From: Pieris napi
Taxonomy: Eukaryota; Arthropoda; Insecta; Lepidoptera; Pieridae
Reading direction: 5' to 3'
Assembly: GCF_905475465.1 (NCBI RefSeq)
Contig: NC_062250.1
Span: 9,818,501 to 9,882,500, forward strand
DNA: 64,000 nt
Made by a program: the position numbers and the translations under genes
Notes under the pieces: model-generated
The model's database searches: none
Told to the model about the DNA's origin: nothing
What the model saw: the letters and a program-made list of their open reading frames with translations, nothing else
Shown: piece by piece, positions 34,474 to 47,100 of the stretch
Layout of the letters: each line of letters opens with the position of its first letter
Position numbering within the stretch: the stretch's first letter is position 1

Positions 34474-34962
34474 AAAAAAAAGGGTGCGTGTACTTATGTA
34501 CGCGCGTAAGAAGTTATACTTCTTTGGCTTTCTTTATTTTTTTTAAATATAATTAATTAATAATTAATATTTAACGTAAACAATTTAATAATATTTAATA
34601 TATTATTCAATTATTAATTAATATTAATAACAATTATTATTATTATTTATTATTTTATTATATTATTCATTCAATTTAATAACTTGGTATGTTTCATAAC
34701 CTTTTAACTAAGTAACAATAGGTATTTGTGAAAAAACATTACTAAAATTCTTTGAAAAAATAAATAATTTTAAAACTCCTTTATTTGTTTAAAAGGTAAA
34801 TTTCATTATGGTCATTCAAAATTCTTGGCATAGCTGCTAACTTCACGCATATTCTATTTCTTTTTACTTGTAGATTGTCTTATTCCCATCTCGCTCGCGC
34901 ACGCTATAATCACACTGACAATTCATCAATTTTTCATAACGTGCCTAAAGAAGTATAACTTC
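34474..34962 (-). mobile_element. MITE family B, complete, Znf598 intron
   Basis: Reversed relative to family A: it starts with an A run and GGGTGCGTGTACTTATGTAC, then GCGCGTAAGAAGTTATACTTC, and ends AAAGAAGTATAACTTC. The core is an AT-only stretch plus CCCATCTCGCTCGCGCACG, shared with 59107-59636 and unlike family A. The copy at 47446-47930 is four bases shorter. Confidence 0.75.
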
Positions 34963-35373
34963 AAAAATAACAAAGAAAATACGGTTTACAAAAATAATAA
35001 GAATTTACATGAACAAGGATTTGTTGACTGACTCACTTATTCACAGAGATCTCTTAATTATTATTCAATAAACGTGATAAAAAGTATTACCTAGTGACTC
35101 GTTGTACTACTGCGGTAGGATGGGGCGTGATATTGAATTGCAGCTCAAGAGTACGAGCCTGTCGAGCCGCACCACGATTCATTCCACGACCATGAACTGT
35201 TGCCTTGTGAGCTACGAAAAAAACTCTAACTCTTAAAGGAAAAAGACAAATTAGTTTAGTCCTATTTAAGCGGTCTTATATAACTAGTAAAAAATATTCT
35301 CTTAAAAAATTTAAATTAAAGAATCCAAAGCCTCATTCATTATTTTAATACTGTTTTAATAAAAATAAATAAA

Positions 35374-35622
35374 TCAGTGGCGCTACAACCTCATGAGGTC
35401 TTGGCCTCAGATTTCTGAATCTGCTTCATGATCATTTTTAAATCTAATAGTCAAGTAGGTGATCAGCCTCCGGTGCCACACGCCGTCGACTTTTTGGGTC
35501 TAAGACATGTCGGTTTTCTCACGATGTTTTCCTTCACCGTTTGAGCAAATGTGCATAGCCGAGGATCGAACCTACGACCTCAGGTATGAGAGTCGCACGC
35601 TGAAGCCACTAGGCCAACACTT
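35374..35622 (-). repeat. tRNA-derived SINE, complete, Znf598 intron
   Basis: On the minus strand the box A TGGCCTAGTGG (35606-35616) and box B GGTTCGATCC (35563-35572) match Pol III promoter consensus exactly. The body includes GTCGACGGCGTGTGGCACC, and the end is GGTTGTAGCGCCACTG. This is the best preserved SINE in the window. Copy: 48345-48590. Confidence 0.85.
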
Positions 35623-35830
35623 CTCAATACTTTTTTATTAGTTGGCGTTTAAGCGTCACTTGTAAAACATGTAGATATTTTCTATGGCTTTCACTCACCC
35701 TTGAGATCAATTTCACTCCTAAACACAGCGGTAAGATGTTGTCCAGCACAATCACCCTCCTCACATAGAAAATGTTCAGTCCTAAAGTGATGTGCCAGAG
35801 CTGCATGTGAAGCATAGTATAGATTACGTC

Positions 35831-35913
35831 ACAAATCACCCCTTAAAATTATACTAGTCTCTTCAAACTAAATCAATCAAGTATTGTGAAACAATTTTTT
35901 GATTACTTTTTAC
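35831..35913. other. 83-bp spacer between duplication copies
   Basis: It is not found in either copy. It shows weak resemblance to SRP68 intron 2 near 22938-22950 (ACTAAATCAA) and, at its left edge, to the Znf598 exon (GTGAT..GACGT in reverse). It could be divergent haplotype sequence or low-quality contig ends. Confidence 0.5.
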
Positions 35914-36594
35914 TTTACCATTACAGGGAGATAGACGTCATTACCGTAGACGTGATGTCACATCCACTCATTTGACATCATCTAATTCTGAAAATCGCCT
36001 CTTATGTGTGCCCTTATTACAAGCTGAAAGGGCATGGGCTCATGCTATGCAACTCAGACAGGAAGCCAATACAGAACCAAGGAAGAAATTTCATCTTATA
36101 TCTCGCTTGAAGAAGGCATGCTCGCATGCTCATCTGCTTTTGCAGCTCTGTGAGGTTAGTTCTTATTTTTTGGAATTAATAAGACATTCCTTAGGTAGGA
36201 ATCTGACCGTATCACATAATTACTATGCTAGTTTATATTTTAACAGAATCGTTTGATAGTACTAGTACACAATCATGTTATTGATACATCGGCTGAAAAA
36301 CCTTGGCATATACTAAGCAAGTATCAACTACTTGTCTGTTTTAGGAAAGTGGTGTTTGTGATGCTCGTACGCAATTGGAGGCTGGTGCCTATGCAGCATG
36401 GTTAAGTGGAGCATTGCTTGTAGAGCTGCAACAGTGGAGACCAGCTGCTGAGAGCCTTAAACGAGCTCAAATAGTTCTTGAGAACCTTTGTGCTGCTCTA
36501 CCAGAGGATGAAAGAATTATTTATAAGCAAAAGGTATAATTATTAATTATTTAGGTATTGTAAGAGTATATGTTTATTTATCAAATTGAAAAAA

Positions 36595-36903
36595 GGGCCG
36601 TTCAAGTATTATGTAAGCACTATAGGGGGGAGGGGGGTCTTTGATTTTCTTCCTTGGTGATTACGTCAACAGGGAATATAACAACAATGTGTAAAAAAAT
36701 TAATAATTATTGATTTTTTTACACATATTACCCACCCATTGTCTATGCTTGAAAACGAAATACATTTTTCGCGGATTCCTACAAAAAGTAATATGTTTAT
36801 GTACTATTATTTTTGAGGGCTTTACTTACTTTTGCCAGAAGGTGGGGGGTTGGAGGGGATGTGTAAATTGCAGTGAATCTGCTTACGTAATACTTGAACG
36901 GCC
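36595..36903. mobile_element. MITE, GGGCCGTTCAAG ends (right copy)
   Basis: Counterpart of 23632-23932 with several substitutions and small indels, including a longer G run near 36631. It is the most diverged part of the duplication. Confidence 0.75.
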
Positions 36904-37503
36904 AGCCACAAACACAAAATTTTCCTAATATGACAAATGTAAAGTACTAACTACTTTGAAATGTTTTTTAATATTAAATTTGAGGAGCATACAACCCAAC
37001 CACAAAAAATGCCTTATTTGTTAGTCAAAAAAATTGTATTAAATTTAAAATAATATAACAAAATTAAAATCATAGGTAGAAGAAATAAACCCAAGTCTCC
37101 GTTATTGCGCATATAACATTGGAGACGAATCGGCAGCCGGGGATTTGGTAGCGATGCGTGGACAAGGGCTTATTGAGAACTTGGACTCGCTCATGGCTCA
37201 AGCCAAGTATGTATATTACCATCTTGTACCATGTTCGTTGTTTACAGCTAGATTTAATAGAACTCTTACAGTTCTTTAGTTACTTACTAGTATTGGTTGT
37301 GTAATAAAAATAAAGTTTAGTAACTTAACAGCTAAAGAATAAAATAAAGTAATTAAAGTTAATTCGATATATTGTTTGTGATATTGAAATATTTGTTATT
37401 TTTGTATTAGGTCACTTGAGTAAGTAAAGTCAATTTGGTATAAATTACTAATACAGAGATTCTCCTATTCCACTGTCTCAAAGTTGTCACTTTAGTGCAA
37501 TAT

Positions 37504-38155
37504 GGGAAGTATTACGTCACGCACTTTTTGGTGATTATTGACCCCCACCCCCATGTAACGTTTTTCTGTACCCAATTTCAGTACTGAACCCAGGTATAGT
37601 AAAACGTTTCGTGACCACCTAGTGACTCTTTATACTTAAAAGTTACCATAATGTGGTGTTAAGTACTGGAAAGTCGAAAATAATACAGTGAAACTTGGTT
37701 AAGTGGGACCTGGATAAGTGAGAAACCTCCATAACTGGAACTCATGCTGAGGTCCCAACACTTTGGCACTGAATTACCTCTGTTAGTGGGACGAGGTAAG
37801 CCTCTATATCTGGGATTTGGTCTTTCGATTTATCATCATAGTTACCTCTATAAGTGAGACATCGAGTAAATTTTATATGCATAAACCTCTGTAACTGAGA
37901 CCTTGAGGTTTTCCCTGACCAAACCTCCCTCTGGAACCCTCTATAAATGAGACAGATATTTATTGATACCTGTATATCTGAGACACTGGGTAAGTGGAAT
38001 ACCTCTATAAGTGAAACGACATTGCAGGTCCCTTGATGTCTCACTTAACCAGGTTTCACTGTATTAACAATAACGCGTAATTCAATCCCCGCCCCGCTTC
38101 GTAACGTTTTATAAGAGGACCCCCCCTCCCAAAATTTGTTACGTAATACGCTCCC
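37504..38155. mobile_element. Nested Harbinger-like and pogo-like MITEs (right copy)
   Basis: Identical copy of 24532-25183. The inner element is 37686-38061. Confidence 0.7.
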
Positions 38156-39713
38156 ATACCCATCTTTTTAGTAGTCCATCTCATGGTAATTTGAACTAAT
38201 CTTGACTCTTCTAAAACAGGCCTAATAATAAATAAATCATCACTCAATTTGGTCTCATTAACTACCTGTCTCCATTTCAGAGAGTCACGCTCTGGTGTAA
38301 TGCATGAAGTAGAATGGCGCGGACGACGAGTCACCGTTCGTCCCGAGAAAGTTCGTCTCTTTCTGATAGCTCTTCAAGACATGGACAAATCCATCGCCAA
38401 CGCCACCACGGCTCAAGCCAAGATCGACATCCTTGAGAACATCCTAATGGATTGCAAGGACGCCATTTCGGCCATCAAAGACGAAATCAAGAACGATCCC
38501 AAACTAAAAACCGCTTCCGAAACCCAAATGTCCAGCATCAACTATCTTCTCTCCTACTTGATGTATCTCCGTCTCGCTCGCACTATCGAGAGGAACAACC
38601 TCATGATCCAACAGGCTGAAGAAGCCAGAAAGAATAACGCTCCAATTGATGGAAAGAAGGTCCGTCCTCAGGATTTGACAAGGCTCTACGAAATCATCCT
38701 CCAGAACTACACTGAACTCCAGCAATTACCAGGCTTCGAAAACGATAGCGCATACCAACAGGAGATCGAGACTCAAGTCAAAGCCTATAAGGCCTTCCGC
38801 TGTTATTACATAGCTCAAGTTTTGACTGGACTCAGGCGTTTCAGGGAAGCTCTCGCTATGTTGGAGAGATGCAGCAGCTACACCGCAGACTCGATCAAGA
38901 ACAAGCATCAAGAGAAGCAAATATTGGAAAAGCTACGCGTTCTGGAGAAGGATATTGAGAGCTGCAAGTTCGAAGTCCATGCGGATTCAGTTCTAGAAGA
39001 CGAGGAAGATGAGGACAAGTACGTAGGAAAAGCATACAAGGACAAGAAGCCGTTGGTCGATCGTTTGGATGATTATCGTGAGGACACGCAAGTTCTTACA
39101 AAAAATCCAAACATATACAAACTGCCTCCTCCGATGGAAGCTGTTCCATGTAAACCGCTCTTCTTTGACCTCGCGTGTAACTTCATAGAGTTCCCCAATT
39201 TGGACGATAAAACCGGAGTAGCCAATAAAAAACAAGGGGCTGGTATCACTGGCTTGGTCAAAGGTTTTCTGGGATGGGGTAAGGGCGGTCAGTGAGTGTC
39301 ACAATTAAAACAAATGCATATGCTTGCTCGTTTTATTTAACCTGTCAATCATTTTCATGATACCAATACGACTAACACGAAATTAAGTTCCAAAGTTATA
39401 AAAATAGTTAATTTAAACAATATTCTACATTTGTAGCGATCACATTCATCTTATAACTGCGATCTTTATATACATTTCTACTTAAAGAGTTATAAGCGAC
39501 AAATATGGTACAATAACAAAAATAAAAAACTCAAAACTATCTTAATGTTAGAAATGGAGAGATTTTAAGCGTAAGCACCTAAATCTTCCAATAAATATCT
39601 GAGTTTGAACACAAGTCACTGACCCTACGAGCACTTACTAATAACATTTTACTATTTCTTTAAATTCATAATTGAAAATTTTCAAAGCCTCTTACCATTA
39701 TTACACGTCACTA

Positions 39714-39946
39714 GAATGATAACCTCGTATGTCTAAAAACCATTTATTTTTTATGCTAAGACACTTATGTCATTTAACTGGTATAATTATGAAGTAAGGA
39801 CTTATTTATGTTATTAATAAATAAGTCCTTTTTATCCAAAACTGTGGACAAAAACACATAATAATATTTTAACGAACATTGACGAAATGAAACATTTTTT
39901 CGTTTCCTGTAATGTTTGGTTCTCTGGACATACGAGGTTATCATTC
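39714..39946. mobile_element. TA-flanked MITE (right copy)
   Basis: Identical copy of 26742-26974. Confidence 0.75.
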
Positions 39947-41130
39947 TACAGCGACGAAAATTTGAATTTGTATTAAAGTCTGTTGAATATTTAAATGTAT
40001 TTTAAAATACAGGAACTGAGTAATATTGTATCAGTCTTGCTTTGACAGCTGCTCTTTATATTGAATCATATGCGAAAATAGATTTTACATATCAAATAAT
40101 TTACTTTTATTGAGCAGGTACTGAGAATATTCATACATTCCAGTAGCAATAAAATTCCGAATACTGATGCAACGAATATAAATTTATACCTTAACGCAAC
40201 CCAAATTACGGTTTGGCTGTGCACCGTTCACTTGCACCGACGCACTACTGTAGTAAAAAGGTTTTTGATGACGAAGTTATTGAAAGACCGATAAGACAGC
40301 TAGAAGAACCTGTACCATCGGCGTAGAGGAATTTGGCAAGCATGCCAAGAAATTATTAAAGAGGCGGGATTGTAAGAACCAATTTCAATCTTTTCCGGTT
40401 GGTTTTTTTATTTTTTTCATTGAAATGTTATGAAGGAACAATACCAAGATTCTGCTGATACATTGGTTCTCTGGCTTAAAAAAAATTTCTTAAACTAATG
40501 AACGAATTATTTTCTATAACATAGATTGTGGTAATTTGGGTGTCGTGTCGACTCTATAATAAAAGTAAAGTTAATCAGTGGCGCTACAACCTTTTTAGGT
40601 CTGGGGTCTAATGGGGGAATATAGAATATTTCAGAATCATTTGTCAATCTTATAGAATGTGTAAGACAAATTCAGTTACATGGGAAAGAAATTAAAAACT
40701 AATATTTTTTATCGGTATTGATATACGGAAATATTAAAGAAAAATTGCTTACTTATAAAATTCTTCACTTCGTTATAGTTCAAGTTATTTGAAACTATAC
40801 GTATGTAAAATACGCAATATACGTTGTATGCATATTATCTATTAAAATTGTATGTTAAAATTATTAAATTGGCCTAAAGGTCTAGATACCAGGCCATAAA
40901 CTCCAAAAAAAAAAAAACAAATTTATTAAATTCGTGTAACAAAAATGTCACTGTGAAAATTATTCAAATCATCATAGTCAATTGTCAGAGCTGTTGTGGT
41001 CTATAGAATAAATTATCTGTTTAGAATTTTTTAACTACTTTCCACCGTTTCAAACAACCGGGTTTTCGTACTAAGAAAATCTGTCAAAATTTCAAACAAT
41101 TGCTGAATTGGGTCAGTGACTATTATTAAA

Positions 41131-44100
41131 TTAACGAGGGGCCAATGGCGGCCAATGCGCTGTATCGTGAGCAATAGAATCAGCCCGCGCGATAACTTGA
41201 CCACAAGTCGAGCAAACGTCAAGAGACGGAATACTTTTTCCCACGATTATTTCTTGCTGCTTACCAATATCTGGCAACAGGGCAACTAATTCTGGGAGCA
41301 GATCATCCAATTTGTTCCCCAAAGCTATTTTACAATGCTCATAGAACTCTTCGGCAGTTGTAATGTTATCGCGGAACGCTCTCGATGCAACCTAAAAAAG
41401 AAAACATGAGTAGTAATTTCACCTACGAATTAATATTATAAATAAAGCCTTACAAATTATAACACTGCTCTGCGATTCTGTAACTCACTTTTCGAACTCA
41501 CACAGCGGTTTTCGCATCGGCGGCATCGGCATTCTAATAAACAATAAACTACAAGCTCCCACCTTTTCAGAATGCCAAATCATAAAATGACTGCTTCACG
41601 ATTGATTTGAGAGCGACCGCCGATGCGAAAACCGCTGTGTGAGTTCGAAAAGTGAGTTACAGAATCGCAGGGCTGTAGAGGATTTTTATAGATAAAAACA
41701 ACAATATTTGTTGCCACCGTATTTATATATACTATTGCTGGCAATGCCTCGGGCGCGGACGAACTTACTCAGAGCAGCACCATTTACGCGTGTTTTGTGC
41801 ACCCTAAACACTATTGCTTGTGAGACGCATATATGTATTTAGTTATAATTAGTTATAAAATGGTTTAGGTTTTAAGTTTTTACTTGTTATGTTTATATTA
41901 TGTTTTTAGTTTAGTTTTCTATTGTATTAGTATTAAGTTACTGTAAAAATAGGAAAAAAGGAAAATAAATAAATAAAAATAAATATTAATTTGAATTAAT
42001 GAATCCAATAAATATAAGAAAGATATTCACTATTGTTCCATGTGCCTCGTACGAACACGAATTATCTGCGTAATTCGCAAATATTTTGGATTTTAGCTAA
42101 CAACAATACAATTTATGAAGAAGAAGCCATTTTCTATCTTACCAAAGAGGGAAGGCAATTTTTTTTTAATAGAAGCGGGAAGACTGACTTTATTTAGCAG
42201 TAGTAATAATTTAGTGTTTTTTAAAACAATAAGTTGTCGTTTGTTTTATGTTTAATTTCTGTTTTCTTTATCTATTGTTTTAATGGACTTATGTTTTCTA
42301 TTTCATATATTCTATTTAGTAATGTAATCTGCTTTGGATTTATATATTGATTAGTTTTTTCTTTTATAATATAGATAACTGTAACTGTAAGATTACTTAT
42401 AAATAAATAAATAATAATATGTCATACTCGTGAACGGGTGCTACTTGTGGTGACTGGTCGGACTTGAATTCGTGTATGCGGTGATGTTAGTTATTTCGAC
42501 TATGTATAACTATTAATTAGTTAAGATGTCTTGTGGAACATGGTGTAATGGTTGCAGCTCCTTACAAACATTGTGAAAAACAAAGAAACTTGGCGATTAA
42601 AAAGAGTGGCGGAGAGTTTATTGCCAGTTCGTCTCTTCAGTTCTACGCCCTTGATTTGAGAACTGACAGTAAATATAAAATTAATAGCATTTCATATATA
42701 TTTCTTTTTTGACGTTCATAAGTGTACATTGTGTTAGGGAGCGTTCAAGTATTACGTAACGAATTTTGAGGGGGGAGGGGGGAGGGGCTTTTGTAAAGCG
42801 TTACGATGCGGGGCAGGGATAGAATTATGCGTTATTTTTAATATTATTTTCGACTTTCTAGTACTTTACACCACATAATGGTAACTTTTAGGTATAAAGA
42901 GTCACTAGGTGGTAACGAAACGTTTTACTATACTTGGGTACAGAAAAACGTTACGGCGCGTTACATGGGAGGGGGGTGTCAATAAGCTTCAAAAATTGCG
43001 TGACGTAATACTTGAACGCTCCCTTACCTATATGAATAAATGATTTTGATTACCTTAAAATCCTCCACCGCCGCAGCTGTACCCAGTGCAGCGGCGAAAT
43101 TCTTAACCAAAGCCCTGTTTCGGTTCTCAAAATCCAAAGGCGGTATGTACTTGTGCACCGGCGCCGGAAACGTTTGACCAGACGAATTCGTAAACGTCAT
43201 ATCACACGCTTGACGCTTCTTGAATCCTGGAGGCACTCCATTCACTTTACTAACCACTTTACTGATCGGCACATTCACTTTAACACTTTTATTCACACTT
43301 GGTTCTCTTGGATTTAACGAGGGAAACTCTTGCGCCTTTAGTGCGAAGTCCCCGCTCCGCGATTCTGTAGCTTTTTCTTTTTTATCAACTATCACTTTTC
43401 TATCCGGTTCAACTGTTGTCTTAATTTTTTTATCACCTTCACCGCTATTGTTATTATTATTAACACTGGCAATTATAAATTCGTCCGGTACACCGTTGAC
43501 TGGTTCCATATCTTTCTTTTTCTTCTTCTTTTTGTCATTTTGTGTCGGAACGGGTTGAGTGGGAGTTTTCTTTTTAGACTTCGCGTTGAGGGTAGGAAAA
43601 TCAGCTACTGGATTGAAAGTTTTTACTGGTTCTGGAACACGTTTAGGTTTTTCTTTCGGTTTGGATACGGTAATCCATTGCGGTGGAGAAGTGGGTGCCG
43701 AAGAAGATGGTAGAGCTGGAAACGCTTCGGTATTTAAAGACTGTTTCTTCGGTTGCCTTGGTTTCGTGGCCTTCATGGACTGCATTTCTTCACTATTTAT
43801 AAGGGTAACCTAAAAGATTGAAAATATTATTTATATACATCCCGTTTTCGAGATACTGATAACCGAAATTGAATAATACGTAGAATCAGTGGCGTAACTA
43901 TACCATCTGGGGCCCGTGGCAAATCTTCTTTTGATGGGTAAAAATCGTCACGTTAGTTTAATTTTAATAAACTTCGAGATTTTCAGCGTACTCAATTACA
44001 CGTTATATCCCACTAATGGCCATAGGCCTCCTCCCTTAGGCAAGAGGAAATGGTCTGTAGTCCCCACGCTAGCCCAATGCGTATTGGAGACTTCACATTC

Positions 44101-47100
44101 ATCCATAGAACATTATATCTCTTGGGCAGGGGCCCTCTTGGGTCGGGGGCCCGTGGCATTATGCCAGCCCTGCTATTGTTACGCCACTGCGTAGAATGGA
44201 ATAGTTATAGTGACAATTAAAACTTGTACGGATGTAAATAAACATACAGTTTGTATAGAACTTGTATAGTAAAGCAAATTTATAAATCTCCTAGAAACTA
44301 AAAGTATCGTATTACGAATACTTCTATCTGGAAATAATCTTAATTTCAATGTGAATTTTCCACTAATATATTACTATTAAAATAAATGTATTACATACAA
44401 CATACCTTAGCAGGTTGGACGGTTCCAGCACCAATACTTGGATGATCATCCTTAGGAACGGAGAGTGAAGGAAAGTCTTCATCAAAGAGCGGCTTCTTTG
44501 GTATCGTAATACGATTCCCTGAAGTCTGAGTCAACCTGAAGTTGCTGGCGCTTGCCGGTTGACTATGCACTTGTATGGACACTGACGGTTGCTTTGCTGT
44601 ATAAAGTTCATCTATATGAAAATCTATACTAGGTGTTGACCATGCACTTATATGGACACTGACGGTTGCTTTGCTGTATAAAGTTCATCTATATGAAAAT
44701 CTATACTAGGTGTGGACTGCGACTGCGTGGAAACGGGAAACTCAAACTCAAAATATCTTTATTCAAGTGGGTAACCAAGTACACTTTTGAATTGTCAAGT
44801 TAAATTAATCGTAAATTTACATTTACTACCAGTTCGCATGTCAAGGGCGTAGAGCGGGTAAGAAGAACTGGCAAGAAACTTTCCGCCACTCTTTTAAATC
44901 GCCAAGTATTGTCATACAAATTGATTGAACTGGAGCAAATCAATCCCAAGGATTAGGATCATTTAAGTATTTCTCAAATTTATAAAACGCTTTATTGATT
45001 AATTTCGGTTTAACGAGGGCTTTGAATTTATTTAGTGATAATACTCTAATTTCTCTTGGGAGTTTGTTGTAAAAACGAATACAATTTCCATATAAGGAGT
45101 GGTTTATTGGTCGTACACTCAAATTAGTTCTATTTCGCGTATTATACTGGTGAAAGTCACCATTTGTTTTAAAATATATAATACACTCAGCAAACATGTG
45201 CTGCTAGTATAAGAATTGGTTCAGTAGTTTTAGAGATTACTTTAATATACAATTAAATTACTCTATTACAATTAGTATTTGTGATAACAATCAAAAATTT
45301 AGTTACTAGGGATTCAAGGACTAGAACCCTTAGCTATTTAGAAAGAAGATTTTGGTTTTTAAATAGTCCATACATATCTTTATATATATAATTCTTCTGT
45401 AAGTGTGTATGTCACTGAACTTCTCTCAAACGACTGGACCGATTTTGATGAAATTTTTTGTGTGTGTTCAAGGGGATCTGGGAATGGTTTAGATTCACAA
45501 ATCAGCCCGGCAGGTGGCGCTGCAGTCGGTACTTTCATACTTTGCTTTACTAATCGCTTAAAATATCATGCAGGACAACGTCTGTCGGGTCCACTAGTTC
45601 CAATATATATTACAAAAAAAATCGTATTGAAGCTGTCAAAAACCAATAATATTTATAACATACTTTTTGAATAGTTCTATATACAATAAGTATATGTTAA
45701 CTTTGAATCAACCAAACCTAAATAAAAAAAATATATCTTACAATTTCTGAGTACAGCAGAGGCTACCGGCCCGTTGCTTTTAGATACGGGCGCACGTGAT
45801 GTTCCAGATCCGGATCCGTCCAATGCTGGGAAATTTCGCTCCGTCCGAGCCAGCCCATCAGCACCTAATAAAAATTTACTCTCAGTGCTAAGTATGACTC
45901 CCGTAAGTCAGAAACTTAGCGCTAAACTCAAATCAACCTTAAACTGAACGCATACTAAAGTCCCCTTGTGAATCTAGTATCTTAAAACGTTTAATCATAT
46001 TTCATTGATTTTGTATCGACATCAAAAATTTAAAGTACAGGCAGTCCTCGTACTTACTGCATGTTAGGTTCTCGAAATATGCGACGTAAATCGTCGAACT
46101 ACGTAAGTCGAGACATATTTTTTCGTATGTTTACATGTAAAACTCAAGGGTTAGGTTCCACACGGATTCGAAATATAAAAAAAAAACTGCATTTATACCA
46201 AAGGATATACAATACATACTTTATTATCAAAAGTAATTTCTTAAAATAATTATTTATGAACTTATGAAATTGCTATCATATAGATCTTGGTAACACTGAT
46301 AGGCTGCAAAAATTTTGTTATTAACGTTTCTTTAAAAAATTTCATGGCATTATCCAAATTTGTACAAGACAAGTGAATTCTCCTATGCCGGAAATCGAAA
46401 CAAATGACGTATGCTTGAGGAATAGTGTCAAAACATTGTTCGACGTAACATGAAACGACGTAAGTCGTGGACTGTATTCTAATTCCAAAACAATGCTAAA
46501 AAGCATTTCCGAAGGTTCTTCTTTTACGCTTTACCAGTCTTAGTCTCCTTACTTCACCTTATAATAATTATTAATAAATATTCAATCGGCTAAACCACAT
46601 ATAAAATGCAGTTTTTTATTTGTATAATTTTATTTGAAAAATATTGTCTATTATTACCATCTATCCATTTGAATGCATGTAAAATTATTTTGTAATTAAA
46701 ATCATTGCAAGCGATTGTGAATATAAAACCGGTATTCTCTATACCTCAAAGTCTCTTTATTGCCTTTTTGAGAATTTATTGTACAATTTCACCATCACAA
46801 CTTGACATAAAAGCAATTGGGGCAAAAATAGTTTCTTTTTTTTATTTCTTGACAGCCATTAACATACAATCTTAGTTAACAAACTCTTTGGTGATTTACT
46901 AACAATATCCGCATTCCAAATTCAAATAATTTCTAAACCCTAGCTTTTTGAATAGATAAAAACACACTGTTACTATTAATAGATTATACCTTTATAGAGC
47001 CTCGAAGGAGCACCTAAGAGGTTAGGCGGGGCTGGCGCAGCAGCAGACAATCGTGGAAACTGTTCATCGCTGGCTGGGTCAATTCGAGGTGCTGGAGCCG

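Larger units (their letters stand above)
22964..35830 (+). repeat. 12.9-kb direct tandem duplication, left copy
   Basis: It is identical or nearly so to 35914-48794. The left border is sharp, inside SRP68 intron 2 (shared text starts TTTACCATTACAG). The right border is inside a Znf598 exon. Differences are concentrated in the first kilobase (22977-23955), and the next 10 kb are identical as far as I can read. See findings for why this is probably an assembly artefact. Confidence 0.9.
28159..35830 (-). pseudogene. Znf598: Znf598, 3' part only (left duplication copy)
   Basis: Exons 28159-28419, 30082-30837, 31434-31624, 32770-32892, 34018-34163, 35091-35211 and 35699 to about 35830 are the same as the last seven exons of the full gene at 41131-51652. 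The upstream RING and first zinc-finger exons are missing. Immediately beyond the shared text (35830) the reading frame is shifted and meets TGA. If the duplication is real, this is a promoterless 5'-truncated pseudogene. If it is an assembly error, this sequence is simply the second reading of the same gene. Confidence 0.8.
35927..39295 (+). pseudogene. Srp68: SRP68 exons 3-6 only (right duplication copy)
   Basis: Exons 35927-36154, 36345-36533, 37076-37206 and 38281-39295 encode the same residues as exons 3-6 of the full gene. The exon differences I noticed are silent, for example GTA to GTT in GVCD. Exons 1-2, the start codon and the promoter are absent, so a separate gene here could not make SRP68. 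This is probably a duplicate reading of the same locus. The coding frame is undamaged, which argues against an old pseudogene. Confidence 0.85.
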
